Source of the DNA: Peteryoungia algae
Lineage (GTDB): Bacteria; Pseudomonadota; Alphaproteobacteria; Rhizobiales; Rhizobiaceae
Reading direction: 5' to 3'
Length of the DNA stretch: 64,000 nucleotides
Assembly (NCBI RefSeq): GCF_030369675.1
Contig: NZ_CP128477.1
Span: forward strand, 1,054,001 to 1,118,000
Shown: positions 55,154-63,955 of the stretch, piece by piece
Numbering within the stretch: the first letter of the stretch is position 1
Layout: each line of letters opens with the position of its first letter
The notes under the pieces: model-generated
What the model was told of the DNA's origin: nothing
Database searches by the model: none
Seen by the model: only the letters and a program-made list of their open reading frames with translations
Program-made: the position numbers and the translations under genes

Positions 55154-55918
55154 TCAGTCGCGATAGGGCCAGAAAGCCTGGCTGAAGACACCGCCGTCGA
55201 CCCAGATTGTTTGACCGGAGACGAAGGACGATTGCGGGCCGGCGAGAAACAGCACCGGTCCGGCAATGTCCTCTGGCGTACCCACACGACGCAGCGGCGT
55301 CACATCCCCCCAGGTCTTGGCATAATCGGGGGCCTCGGCCTGCGTGCGGGCCGTTTCTATGGCACCGGGCGCCACACAATTCACGCGGATCTGGTGCGGT
55401 CCGAGTTCGACGGCGGAGACCTTGGTCAATTGTTCGATGCCGCCCTTCGAGGCGGTGTAGTCGACCAGCTTCGGGAAGGCATGCTTGTTGCAGCCGGAGC
55501 CGAGATTGATGATCGACCCACCTTTGCTGGCAGCGACCATGCGGCGCGCGACCCGCTGGGTGTTGAGAAATGTGCCCTTGAGATTGGTGCTGATCACGGC
55601 ATCCCACCGCTCTTCGGAAAGTTCGAGCATCGAGGCCCAGGTCTGGATACCGGCATTGTTGACGAGCACGTCGGGCGTCTGCCCCGCCCAGTCAATTACT
55701 TCGTCGAGGAAATCCTCGATCGCGGCGCTGTTTGCCACCTCGCAGTCGCGACCGATCGCCTTTCCGCCAAGGGCCGCGACTTCAGCCTCGACTTCGGAAG
55801 CCGCATCACTCTGGCCGAGATGGGTGAAGGCGACGTCATAGCCCTCCCGCACGAAGGCCGAGACGAGATGCCGGCCGATGCCGGAGCTGCCGCCGGTGAT
55901 GATCGCGAACTTGGCCAT
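55154..55918 (-). CDS. Short-chain dehydrogenase/reductase
   Basis: A 254-residue classical SDR. The cofactor motif TGGSSGIGRHL is near the N-terminus, then NNAG, and the catalytic Tyr-Lys pair in DYTASKGG, with Ser in LGSG and the C-terminal GQTIWVDGG. Members include glucose 1-dehydrogenase- and 3-oxoacyl-reductase-like enzymes; the substrate is not evident. The start at 55918 follows GGGAGGA. It is divergent from rpe over about 210 bases in which I see no gene or clear signal. Confidence 0.86.
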   Translation of the reverse strand: MAKFAIITGGSSGIGRHLVSAFVREGYDVAFTHLGQSDAASEVEAEVAALGGKAIGRDCEVANSAAIEDFLDEVIDWAGQTPDVLVNNAGIQTWASMLELSEERWDAVISTNLKGTFLNTQRVARRMVAASKGGSIINLGSGCNKHAFPKLVDYTASKGGIEQLTKVSAVELGPHQIRVNCVAPGAIETARTQAEAPDYAKTWGDVTPLRRVGTPEDIAGPVLFLAGPQSSFVSGQTIWVDGGVFSQAFWPYRD

Positions 55919-56131
55919 TTGGTCCTCCCAGACTGCTGTCACTGGTCCGAGGGATGGAGTGCCCGGCACCGATCGTCAAGGGCCGACATCTCGACACGAC
56001 CTTCTCATCCAAAGGGCATGGTTGCCGCCCGCAAGCACCGGTGCTATGCGGACGCCGAGCCATCGCCCGTCTGCCAAAGGCATGTCACGTTCAGACGGCG
56101 CGCAATCGTCCTGCCTATCGAGGATATCCAG

Positions 56132-56809
56132 ATGACCCGCCCTCTCCTGATCTCGCCTTCCATTCTTGCGTCGGATTTCGCCCGCCTCGGCGAGGAAGTG
56201 CGCGATGTCGTCGCTGCCGGCGCCGAATGGGTGCATCTCGACGTGATGGACGGGCATTTCGTGCCGAATATTTCCTTCGGGCCCGCCATCATCAAGGCCC
56301 TGCGCCCTTGCACCAAGGCGGTCTTCGACTGCCACCTGATGATCGCGCCGGCCGATCCCTATCTGGCAGCTTTTGCCGATGCCGGCTGTGACATCATCAC
56401 GGTTCACGCGGAGGCCGGTCCGCATCTGCACCGCTCGCTGCAGACCATCCGCGGGCTTGGCAAGAAAGCCGGCGTCTCGCTCAATCCGGCGACCCCCTTG
56501 TCTGCCATCGAACATATGATGGACGATCTCGACCTCATCCTGATCATGAGCGTCAACCCCGGCTTCGGCGGCCAGAAGTATATCCCCGCCATGACCGACA
56601 AGATTGCCAGGGCCCATGCCCTGATCGGCAATCGCCCGATCGATCTGGAAGTCGATGGCGGCGTGACGGCCGACAATGCCGCCGAGATCACCAGGGCGGG
56701 AGCCAATGTTCTCGTGGCTGGCTCGGCAATCTTCAAGGGCAAGGGCGTTGACGACTATCGCAAGACCGTCGACACTCTGCGCCACGCGGCGCAATCGGGA
56801 CGCGGCTGA
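56132..56809 (+). CDS. rpe: Ribulose-phosphate 3-epimerase
   Basis: A 225-residue TIM-barrel enzyme interconverting ribulose 5-phosphate and xylulose 5-phosphate. The catalytic acids are in HLDVMDGHFVPN and LEVDGGVTADN. The metal-binding His are in FDCHLMI and the first-half segments, and MSVNPGFGGQKYIP binds phosphate. The start MTRPLLISPSILASDF is typical. It is followed by a small membrane protein and purB on the same strand. It continues the pathway from gnd. Confidence 0.95.
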   Translation: MTRPLLISPSILASDFARLGEEVRDVVAAGAEWVHLDVMDGHFVPNISFGPAIIKALRPCTKAVFDCHLMIAPADPYLAAFADAGCDIITVHAEAGPHLHRSLQTIRGLGKKAGVSLNPATPLSAIEHMMDDLDLILIMSVNPGFGGQKYIPAMTDKIARAHALIGNRPIDLEVDGGVTADNAAEITRAGANVLVAGSAIFKGKGVDDYRKTVDTLRHAAQSGRG

Positions 56810-56847
56810 CACGACGACACCGGTCGCGGGGACGGGAAGCTGGACAT

Positions 56848-57372
56848 TTGAAAGCAAGTCGCCACTGCTCCGCGTCATCCCTGTCCGGATCGCCTGCGCC
56901 ATCCCTCATCCCTCCCCTCGGCCTCTGGCTTGCCGGGGGAACGGCCTGGGCTGGCGCCATGGCCCTGAGTTTTTTCCTCTCAACCCAAGTCTTCGGTCGC
57001 GCCACCGGCAGTCATGATCTGAGCCTGCTCGCGATCTACGCGGGCGGCGGACTTCTCGGCTGGCTCGTGGCGCTGCCGTTCATCCACATCCTCACCCATG
57101 GCCGGCCGCCACAGACGATACTGGCGGGATGGTTCCTGTTCCTTGGTGTCGTCACGATCGGAGCGACAGCCGGTCTCTATGCGCTGCAGTACCGATACTT
57201 CTACGCCCACTGGCATGCGCCCTTCCCGTCCCGCATCTGGTTCTACCAGCTGATTTACACGGCGGCGGTTGCCCTCTACCAGTTTGCCGTGCTCGGTGTG
57301 AGGCACCTTCTGCCGGCCGGATTGGCCCTGCTTCTTGCCGTGAGCATGGTGATGGCCCGCCGCAGCCGTTGA
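56848..57372 (+). CDS. Small multi-span membrane protein of unknown function
   Basis: A 174-residue protein with about four predicted membrane spans (for example LWLAGGTAWAGAMALSFFL, AIYAGGGLLGWLVALPFIHI, AGWFLFLGVVTIGATAGLY and a C-terminal LLPAGLALLLAVSMVMA), and a short aromatic-rich loop between the third and fourth. I recognise no family. It starts at a TTG (56848), 38 bases after rpe, so the true start may be later. It lies between rpe and purB on the same strand. No function is proposed. Confidence 0.65.
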   Translation: MKASRHCSASSLSGSPAPSLIPPLGLWLAGGTAWAGAMALSFFLSTQVFGRATGSHDLSLLAIYAGGGLLGWLVALPFIHILTHGRPPQTILAGWFLFLGVVTIGATAGLYALQYRYFYAHWHAPFPSRIWFYQLIYTAAVALYQFAVLGVRHLLPAGLALLLAVSMVMARRSR

Positions 57373-57435
57373 GCTTGCCGCCCCACTTTGCTAAGGGGAG
57401 CCAGAATTTTTCAAGTCCAACGAAAGACGAGCCCG

Positions 57436-58737
57436 ATGATCCCGCGTTACTCCCGGCCGGAAATGGTCGCCATCTGGTCCCCCGAAACCAAGTTTCGCAT
57501 CTGGTTCGAGATCGAGGCACACGCCTGCGACGCGCTCGCCGATCTCGGCGTGATCCCGAAGGAATCCGCCCGCACGATCTGGGAAAAGGGTGGCCCGGCC
57601 GAATTCGACGTCGCCCGCATCGACGAAATCGAAGCCGTCACCAAACATGACGTCATCGCCTTCCTGACCCATCTCGCCGAATTCATCGGCCCGGATAGCC
57701 GCTTCGTCCACCAGGGCATGACCTCGTCCGACGTGCTGGACACCACGCTCAACATCCAGCTGGTGCGCGCCGCCGACATCCTGATCGCCGACATGGACCG
57801 CGTGCTGGCCGCGCTGAAGGCCCGTGCCTTCGAACACAAGGACACGGTGCGCATCGGCCGCAGCCACGGCATCCATGCCGAGCCGACGACCATGGGCCTG
57901 ACCTTCGCCCGCTTCTATGCCGAGATGGCCCGCAACCGCGACCGCCTGGTCAATGCCCGTGCGGAAGTTGCGACCGGCGCGATTTCCGGTGCCGTCGGTA
58001 CCTTTGCCAATATCGACCCACGCGTCGAGGAGCATGTATGCGCAAAGCTCGGTCTCGTGCCGGAACCGATCTCGACCCAGGTCATCCCGCGCGATCGTCA
58101 TGCGATGTTCTTCGCGACGCTCGGCGTCATCGCCTCGTCGATCGAGAACGTCGCGATCGAAATCCGCCACATGCAGCGCACCGAAGTTCTGGAAGCCGAA
58201 GAGTTCTTCTCCCCGGGCCAGAAAGGCTCGTCGGCCATGCCGCACAAGCGCAACCCTGTTCTGACCGAGAACCTGACCGGTCTCGCCCGTCTCGTCCGCA
58301 TGTCGGTCGTTCCCGCCATGGAAAACGTTGCCCTCTGGCACGAGCGTGACATCAGCCATTCAAGCGTCGAACGCGCCATCGGCCCCGACACGACGATCAC
58401 CCTGGATTTTGCGCTGAACCGCCTGGCAGGCGTCATCGAGAAGCTCGTCATCTACCCCGAAAACATGTTGAAGAACATGAACAAGTTCAAAGGCCTGGTG
58501 ATGAGCCAGCGCGTGCTTCTGGCGCTCACGCAAGCCGGCGTTTCGCGCGAGGACAGCTATCGCCTCGTCCAGCGCAACGCGATGAAGGTCTGGGAGAAGG
58601 GCGCCGACTTCCTGGAAGAGCTGCTTGGCGACGAAGAGGTGCGCGCCGCCCTCTCCGAAGAAGACATTCGCGAAAAATTCGACCTCGGCTATCACACGAA
58701 ACACGTCGATACGATCTTCGCCCGCGTCTTTGGCTGA
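57436..58737 (+). CDS. purB: Adenylosuccinate lyase
   Basis: A 433-residue fumarase/aspartase-superfamily enzyme acting twice in purine synthesis (SAICAR to AICAR, and adenylosuccinate to AMP). The superfamily signature is GQKGSSAMPHKRNP. The active-site segments GRSHGIHAEPTTMG and HQGMTSSDVLDT are intact. The ATG at 57436 (MIPRYSRPEMVAIW) matches the family; an upstream extension is unlikely. A clear terminator follows. purC begins at the end of the window in the same direction. Confidence 0.96.
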   Translation: MIPRYSRPEMVAIWSPETKFRIWFEIEAHACDALADLGVIPKESARTIWEKGGPAEFDVARIDEIEAVTKHDVIAFLTHLAEFIGPDSRFVHQGMTSSDVLDTTLNIQLVRAADILIADMDRVLAALKARAFEHKDTVRIGRSHGIHAEPTTMGLTFARFYAEMARNRDRLVNARAEVATGAISGAVGTFANIDPRVEEHVCAKLGLVPEPISTQVIPRDRHAMFFATLGVIASSIENVAIEIRHMQRTEVLEAEEFFSPGQKGSSAMPHKRNPVLTENLTGLARLVRMSVVPAMENVALWHERDISHSSVERAIGPDTTITLDFALNRLAGVIEKLVIYPENMLKNMNKFKGLVMSQRVLLALTQAGVSREDSYRLVQRNAMKVWEKGADFLEELLGDEEVRAALSEEDIREKFDLGYHTKHVDTIFARVFG

Positions 58738-59039
58738 CGGCACGGCAACGCGACGCATAGACAGACGGGCGCGGTCACTTCCGCGCCCGTTCTGCATTTC
58801 AACGCAGGGTAAAAGGACGACTGAGTGTCCGATCCCGGTCCAACACTCCCTGATGCAGCGATAGAAGCCGGTAGCAGTCGCGAGATATTCGCGATGCTTT
58901 TCTTGGGGGGCGGACGTGTCGGCCGGGCATTCGTCGCCGCGTCAGGCTCGATGAGAGGCGCGCAGATGACGCCTCTCCCGCTCTCTGAAATGGCAGGCGC
59001 CTCTACGTCACCGGCCGGTCATGAGCCTCGTGCCAAACG
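58738..59039. other. Intergenic stretch after purB
   Basis: About 300 bases holding the purB terminator (58765-58790) and one weak small reading frame from a GTG at 58825. Otherwise I see no repeat, RNA or protein feature. Confidence 0.5.
58765..58790 (+). terminator. Terminator-like hairpin after purB
   Basis: The arms ACGGGCGCGG and CCGCGCCCGT enclose a six-base loop 28 bases after the stop codon. The T-run is short and interrupted (TCTGCATTTC), so termination may be less efficient than for a classical site. Confidence 0.7.
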
Positions 59040-59043
59040 CTAG
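58825..59043 (+). CDS. Possible small protein of unknown function
   Basis: A 72-codon frame starting at GTG with AAAGGA seven bases upstream. The deduced peptide (MSDPGPTLPDAAIEAG...) is small-residue-rich with no membrane span, domain or recognisable family. Its stop overlaps the convergent DUF2189 gene by four bases. It follows the purB terminator. The ribosome site is the only positive sign; it may be noise in GC-rich DNA. Confidence 0.22.
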   Translation: MSDPGPTLPDAAIEAGSSREIFAMLFLGGGRVGRAFVAASGSMRGAQMTPLPLSEMAGASTSPAGHEPRAKR

Positions 59044-59831
59044 ACCACCAGCCGGCGATAGAAATGCCAGGTCGCGTGACCGAGGATCGGCACGATCACG
59101 ATCAGCCCGACGAGCAGTGTCGCCATGCCGATGGCAAGCAGCGCCGCAACCATCAGTCCCCAGACGGCAACCGGCACCGGATTGATGAGGCTTGCACGCA
59201 CCGAGGTGCCAACGGCAGAGGCGGCACCGCAATCACGATCGAGCAGCATGGGAAAGGCCACGAGACTGATGACGAGCGCAACCAGCGCCAGCAGGAAGCC
59301 GATTCCATTGCTCCACAACAGGAAGCTCCAGGCGTTCGGGTGATCGAAGACGCCGCGGGCAAAGGCAAAGACACCCGGCGCCGGGTAGTCCCCGATCATG
59401 GAGAGATAGAGCCCGCGCGAAACGACCAGCCAGATCATGAAGAGCGTCACCAGATAGGCGCTCATCATCAGGAGTGACGGCAGGGACGGAGACTTGAGCA
59501 GGTCGAGCACGTTCGACCAGTTTGCCGGCTGGCCCACTTCGCGGCGACGGCTGATCTCCATCAGCCCGAGCGCGAGAAGTGGTCCGAGCAGGGCAAAACC
59601 GGTCAGCAACGGATAGACCATCGGCAGGAGTTCGACACCGGCACTCCAGCCGATCATCAGGGCCCCCGCAATGGGATAGATCAGCGCCACGAAGGCATAG
59701 TGCGAAGGTTTCTCGCGAAAATCCTGATAGCCTTCACGCAGCGCAGAAAACACGTCGGACACGGCAATGCGCCGTATCTCGGGTCGCACAACATTGCCGG
59801 TCGCACTGGTCATGACATGAAACATCGACAT
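59040..59831 (-). CDS. DUF2189 membrane protein
   Basis: A 263-residue integral membrane protein of the DUF2189 family, with about six spans (for example YAFVALIYPIAGALMIGW, VYPLLTGFALLGPLLALGLM and LLALVALVISLVAFPMLL). The family-typical GYQDFREKPSHY precedes the first span. The function of the family is not established; it is sometimes loosely named cytochrome c oxidase subunit I-like. The ATG at 59831 follows AGGAGG at eight bases. It is convergent to purB's downstream region and divergent from the alpha/beta hydrolase. Confidence 0.82.
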   Translation of the reverse strand: MSMFHVMTSATGNVVRPEIRRIAVSDVFSALREGYQDFREKPSHYAFVALIYPIAGALMIGWSAGVELLPMVYPLLTGFALLGPLLALGLMEISRRREVGQPANWSNVLDLLKSPSLPSLLMMSAYLVTLFMIWLVVSRGLYLSMIGDYPAPGVFAFARGVFDHPNAWSFLLWSNGIGFLLALVALVISLVAFPMLLDRDCGAASAVGTSVRASLINPVPVAVWGLMVAALLAIGMATLLVGLIVIVPILGHATWHFYRRLVV

Positions 59832-60158
59832 TCTCACTTCCTCCTCGGGCATAAAGGGTCTGCAGGCTGCAAAGTGAAATGCGAAACGGCATCGAGGCCA
59901 CAACGGACCGCGGCCACGCGCCGTCTGTATTGTCCGGGGCAACGCGACAGGATCGACGCGCCAGACATTTGCATAAGCAATTAGTTTATCAGCTAATATC
60001 TGACCTGTCGCGCAAAACGAGCGCACAAAGCCGTGACAGGACCGGAGGACTTGTCAACGTGCCGCCGGTCCACCCGGCAGGTGTCACGTCTGATTTTTCT
60101 CACGATTGCCCATGCACGAAATCTTGACGTCGCCCCGGCGGAACAGCAGATAGGGGCC
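59832..60158. promoter_or_regulatory. Divergent region between DUF2189 gene and hydrolase gene
   Basis: 327 bases without a convincing gene. It contains a locally AT-rich stretch at 59969-60003 with an inverted repeat ATTAG-N8-CTAAT (59980-59997), a possible operator or promoter element for either gene. A frame running from 60033 into the hydrolase is an upstream extension with no better start. Confidence 0.45.
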
Positions 60159-60707
60159 ATGAAAGTCTCTGAAGCTGAAATATTGATCGTCCCGGGCTAT
60201 ACCAATTCCGGACCCGCGCACTGGCAGACCCGCTGGGAGCAGAAGCTGTCGACGGCAAGGCGCGTCGAACAGGCCGAGTGGTCGAAGCCGGTTCGTGAGG
60301 ACTGGATCGCGCGCGTTGCCCAAGAAGTGAATGCGTCGACCAAGCCTGTTGTCCTCGTCGGGCATTCGCTTGGCGTTCCCGCAATCGTGCACGCCATCCC
60401 CGAGATGAAGCAGCGGGTCGCCGGCGCTTTCTTCGTCGCGCCGCCGGATGTGGCCAACCCCGAGATCCGCCCGAAGCACCTCATGACGTTCGGACCCTAC
60501 CCGCGAATGCCACTTCCCTTCCCGTCGATCATGATCGCCAGCCGCAATGATCCGTTCGGCGAATATGCGCATGCGGAAGACATTGCAAACGCCTGGGGTT
60601 CGCATCTGATCGATGCCGGCGAATCCGGGCACATCAATGCCGAATCCGGGCACGGACCCTGGCCCGAGGGCACGATGGTCTTTGCCCAGTTCCTCAGCCG
60701 TCTCTGA
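60159..60707 (+). CDS. RBBP9/YdeN-type alpha/beta serine hydrolase
   Basis: A 182-residue small alpha/beta hydrolase. The opening EILIVPGYTNSGPAHWQTRWE is the RBBP9/YdeN hallmark. The nucleophile is Ser in VGHSLGVPA, the acid is Asp in ASRNDPFGEY and the His is in the SGHINAESGHGPWPEG segment. The substrate of bacterial members is unknown. The start at 60159 follows AGGGGCC. It is monocistronic, about 140 bases upstream of the GGDEF-EAL gene. Confidence 0.85.
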   Translation: MKVSEAEILIVPGYTNSGPAHWQTRWEQKLSTARRVEQAEWSKPVREDWIARVAQEVNASTKPVVLVGHSLGVPAIVHAIPEMKQRVAGAFFVAPPDVANPEIRPKHLMTFGPYPRMPLPFPSIMIASRNDPFGEYAHAEDIANAWGSHLIDAGESGHINAESGHGPWPEGTMVFAQFLSRL

Positions 60708-60848
60708 GAAGCGAGGCCACCGCATCTGGATCATGCCGGGCACACTGCTCCCATCTGAGAGCCCGGCCCTGCACGGCGTGCATTCTTAAAGTCTTTTTAA
60801 ATCGGCTCTCATAGACTGAGCCAGCCTTACTCAGTCCGGAGCCTCACA

Positions 60849-63362
60849 TTGCGTCCAGACGTTGCCGCACTTGCTGCCTCGCCTAGGGGTGGCGGCTTCG
60901 ACATCGACACCCTTCCCTCGCCCGCAGCCTGGGTTAGCCCGGATGGATTCGTCCTGGCGCTGAACCCGGCGATGCGCGACTGTCTCGACATTGAAACAGG
61001 CCGTCCGTTCTCGGACGGTTTACGCTCCGAAGATGTCGGCGCCTTCGATCTTGCATTGAAGCGACTGACATTGGGGAACCCCTCGGCATCCGTCGAGGTC
61101 AGGGGCAGCGGCGAGCGGCAATCCGCCTTCATTGCCTCGCTGGCGCAGCCACAGCATAACGACCCGACCTGCGCAATCCTGCTGCAACTGATCGAGATCA
61201 CCCGCTTGCGGCAGAGCTTCGATGCCCTTGCCGAGCGTGAGAGCCGCTGGAACCACGCCCTGGTCGGTTCGGCATCAGGTGTCTGGGACCAGCGCAACAA
61301 CGGCGACATGTATTACTCGGACGTCTGGCGGTCGATCCGTGGGCTGGGACCAGACGACCCCATCGCGCAGAACATGGAGGACTGGCTCAAGCTCATCCAT
61401 CCGCAGGACCGCGAGCGCGTGCGCCATTCGATTGAACGCCAGAACGAGGGCGATCCGGACTACACCACGTTCCAATACCGCGAAATGCACAAGGACGGGC
61501 ACTATATCTGGATCGAATGCCGCGGCGCCTGCGTGGAGCGGGATGAAGACGGACAGCCGGCGCGCATCGTCGGCACGGATACGGATGTGACAGCCCGAAA
61601 GGCGCAGGAGGCATGGCTCGAAGGCCTGTCGCGGCGCCTGAAACTGGCGGTCGACATATCGCGCATCGGCATCTACGAAACCGATTACGACATCGGGGTC
61701 AGCGAATGGGACCACCGCATGCGGGAGATCTTCGAGGCTCCCCTCGACGAGGACGTGCGTGTCGGCGATTTCTGGGAGCGCAAGTTGCATCCCGATGACC
61801 GCGAGCGGACGCTCGCCTATGTCGAGGCCAAGATGGCCGAGCTTAAGCCCTTCACTGACGACTACCGCATCATCGCCAGCGATGGCAGCACCCGGTACAT
61901 CCGCGCCAACAACCTGCCTTACGTCGATAATGACAGGCACCTGAAGATGATCGGCGTCAACTGGGACGTGACCGAGGACCAGCGCCTGCGGCAGGAACTG
62001 GAACGTCAGAAGGCTCTGGCGGAAACGCGCAACGCAGAACTGGACCAGATCCGGATCGACGCCGAATACTCCGCCCTCCACGACTACCTCACCGCGCTGC
62101 CGAACCGCCGCTATCTCGAAGCACGCCTCGACGAACTCCGGCAGTCGGCCAGTGCGCACAGCCGCGGCATCGCGGTGCTGCACATCGATCTCGACCGGTT
62201 CAAGCAGATCAACGACACGCTCGGCCATGGTGCCGGCGACGCGATGCTGAAACATGCGGCCCGCATTCTGCGCGACAACATTCGCCCGACGGATTTCGCC
62301 GCCCGAATCGGCGGCGACGAATTTGTCGTTCTTCTGGACTATGACGGCGAGAACGGAGTGCTTTCGGCGATTGCAGAGCGCATCATCGCCGAAATGCGCC
62401 AGCCTGTCTGGCACAATGGCCAGGAATGCCGCTTCGGCGCAAGCATCGGCATCGCCTGTTCCGTGGACCGCAGCTCCGACCCCCGCGCATTGCTGCAGAA
62501 CGCCGACATCGCCCTCTACAATGCGAAGAACCAGGGGCGTAATCGCCACGAATTCTATACCCAGTCGAGCGGCAGGCTGCTGGCGGATGCGCGACGGCTG
62601 TCGAGCGAACTCCTGCGCGCGCTCGAAAACGACGAGATCATCCCCTTCTATCAGCTGCAATTCGAGGCCCGGACACGGCAAATCTCGGGTGCGGAATGTC
62701 TGGCCCGCTGGCGCCACCCGACTCACGGCATTCTCGGACCGGAGCGCTTTCTCGCGGCGGCCGAGGAATGCGGCGTCCTGGCCCAGATCGACCAAATCAT
62801 TCTTGAAAAGTCCCTCGCCGATGTTGCCGCGTGGCGCGAAGAGGGCCTCGACCTGCCGAAGATCTCCGTCAACGTCTCGGCGAGGCGCCTGATGGATCCC
62901 AATCTCGCAAGCGGCCTCGCCGCCCTCGATATCAAGCCGGGCCAGGTCTCCTTCGAACTGCTGGAAAGCGTCTTTCTCGACCGGCAGGATGCTGCCGTGA
63001 TGACCAATCTGGAAACCTTGCGCAGGCTTTCGATCGACATCGAGATCGATGATTTCGGCACGGGCCACGCCTCGATCGTCGGGCTGCTGAACCTGAAACC
63101 GAGCACGCTCAAGATCGACCGCCAGTTGATCGAGAACATCCCGAAGAGCCAGGAGCAACGCATCCTGGTCATGTCCATCATTCAGATCGCGCGCTCTCTC
63201 AAGATCAAGGTGACCGCCGAGGGCGTCGAGACCGAGGAGCACGCCCGTATCCTGAAGCGACTGGGCTGCGACGTGTTGCAGGGTTACGGCCTTGCCCGGC
63301 CACTTGACGCCACGGCGATCGCCGAGCTGCTCCGCGCACGCAAAAAAGCCGCCGCCACCTGA
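60849..63362 (+). CDS. PAS-PAS-GGDEF-EAL cyclic-di-GMP signalling protein
   Basis: An 837-residue cytosolic sensor that could both make and break cyclic di-GMP. PAS-like regions lie at about 15-125, 135-255 (PAS_3 type) and 260-385, followed by a short coiled coil, GGDEF (about 405-570) and EAL (about 585-830). The diguanylate cyclase motif RIGGDEF at about 488 is intact and is preceded by an RPTD inhibitory site. In the EAL domain the signature reads ECL instead of EAL, but DDFGTG (about 734) and later catalytic stretches are conserved. No membrane span is seen. The TTG start follows GGAG seven bases away. Confidence 0.92.
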   Translation: MRPDVAALAASPRGGGFDIDTLPSPAAWVSPDGFVLALNPAMRDCLDIETGRPFSDGLRSEDVGAFDLALKRLTLGNPSASVEVRGSGERQSAFIASLAQPQHNDPTCAILLQLIEITRLRQSFDALAERESRWNHALVGSASGVWDQRNNGDMYYSDVWRSIRGLGPDDPIAQNMEDWLKLIHPQDRERVRHSIERQNEGDPDYTTFQYREMHKDGHYIWIECRGACVERDEDGQPARIVGTDTDVTARKAQEAWLEGLSRRLKLAVDISRIGIYETDYDIGVSEWDHRMREIFEAPLDEDVRVGDFWERKLHPDDRERTLAYVEAKMAELKPFTDDYRIIASDGSTRYIRANNLPYVDNDRHLKMIGVNWDVTEDQRLRQELERQKALAETRNAELDQIRIDAEYSALHDYLTALPNRRYLEARLDELRQSASAHSRGIAVLHIDLDRFKQINDTLGHGAGDAMLKHAARILRDNIRPTDFAARIGGDEFVVLLDYDGENGVLSAIAERIIAEMRQPVWHNGQECRFGASIGIACSVDRSSDPRALLQNADIALYNAKNQGRNRHEFYTQSSGRLLADARRLSSELLRALENDEIIPFYQLQFEARTRQISGAECLARWRHPTHGILGPERFLAAAEECGVLAQIDQIILEKSLADVAAWREEGLDLPKISVNVSARRLMDPNLASGLAALDIKPGQVSFELLESVFLDRQDAAVMTNLETLRRLSIDIEIDDFGTGHASIVGLLNLKPSTLKIDRQLIENIPKSQEQRILVMSIIQIARSLKIKVTAEGVETEEHARILKRLGCDVLQGYGLARPLDATAIAELLRARKKAAAT

Positions 63363-63376
63363 TCGGGGGCGGCGGC
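63342..63376 (-). terminator. Rho-independent terminator of the DUF1476 gene
   Basis: On the minus strand, GCCGCCGCC and its mirror GGCGGCGGC (63348-63376) are followed by TTTTTT (63342-63347). The element overlaps the last codons of the convergent GGDEF-EAL gene and, as a stem, could also act on that transcript. Confidence 0.8.
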
Positions 63377-63397
63377 TTCAAACATTAAGTCCGAGAC

Positions 63398-63712
63398 TCA
63401 GGTGTTCTGAATCTGCTCGATAGCCTGTCCGAGGAACTCGACCATCTTGGCGCGCAGCTCCTCGTCGGTGATGGACACGCCACCGGCGACCAGGTCACCC
63501 ATGACCTTGCGGATGACATCCTCGTCGCCGGCTTCCTCGAAATCGGCCGCGATGACTTCCTTCGCATAGGCGTCCGGGTCAGCCTTGCCGAGCAGACCTG
63601 CCGCCCAGAGACCGACGAGCTTGTTGCGACGCGCTTCGGCCTTGAAGCGCAGCTCCTGATCATGGGCGAACTTGTTTTCGAAAGCCTTTTCGCGATCACT
63701 CATGCCGCTCAT
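63398..63712 (-). CDS. DUF1476 protein, ATP synthase zeta-subunit family
   Basis: A 104-residue, highly charged, helical protein of family DUF1476, whose Paracoccus member is the zeta inhibitor of F1-ATPase. The segment REKAFENKFAHDQELRFKAEARRNKL and the WAAGLLG stretch are typical (the first spans about residues 7-32). The start at 63712 (MSGMSDRE) or three codons later is possible. It is divergent from purC, a common neighbour in rhizobia, and ends at a strong terminator. Inhibition of the ATP synthase in this organism is inferred from the family. Confidence 0.9.
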   Translation of the reverse strand: MSGMSDREKAFENKFAHDQELRFKAEARRNKLVGLWAAGLLGKADPDAYAKEVIAADFEEAGDEDVIRKVMGDLVAGGVSITDEELRAKMVEFLGQAIEQIQNT

Positions 63713-63955
63713 ATCGATCTCCCGTTTTGTGCCGTCATTGTGCGGTTTGGTTTCCCCATTAATCAAAAGGGAGTACAAAGTGCAATGCAAACTTCCGCGA
63801 TTCTGGGCGAGCCGCCCGCAACGCGACGTTTTGGCAGGAAGGGACGAACTCCGCATTGTGAAAAGCCGGGTTTTCCGTTAAGGGACCGCTTCAAAGACCG
63901 ATCCACAGCATCCGCGCCAACCGCGCCGGGATGCCAACAACAGAGAAAATCACCC

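Noticed and set aside
53886..55607. Upstream extension of the flavin reductase frame to 735 codons
   Set aside because: The added part lies antisense to the signal-peptide-bearing binding protein and resembles no known domain; the family length fits the start at 53885.
57388..57435. Earlier start for purB
   Set aside because: The added residues have no counterpart in adenylosuccinate lyases, which begin at MIPRYSRPEM-like sequence.
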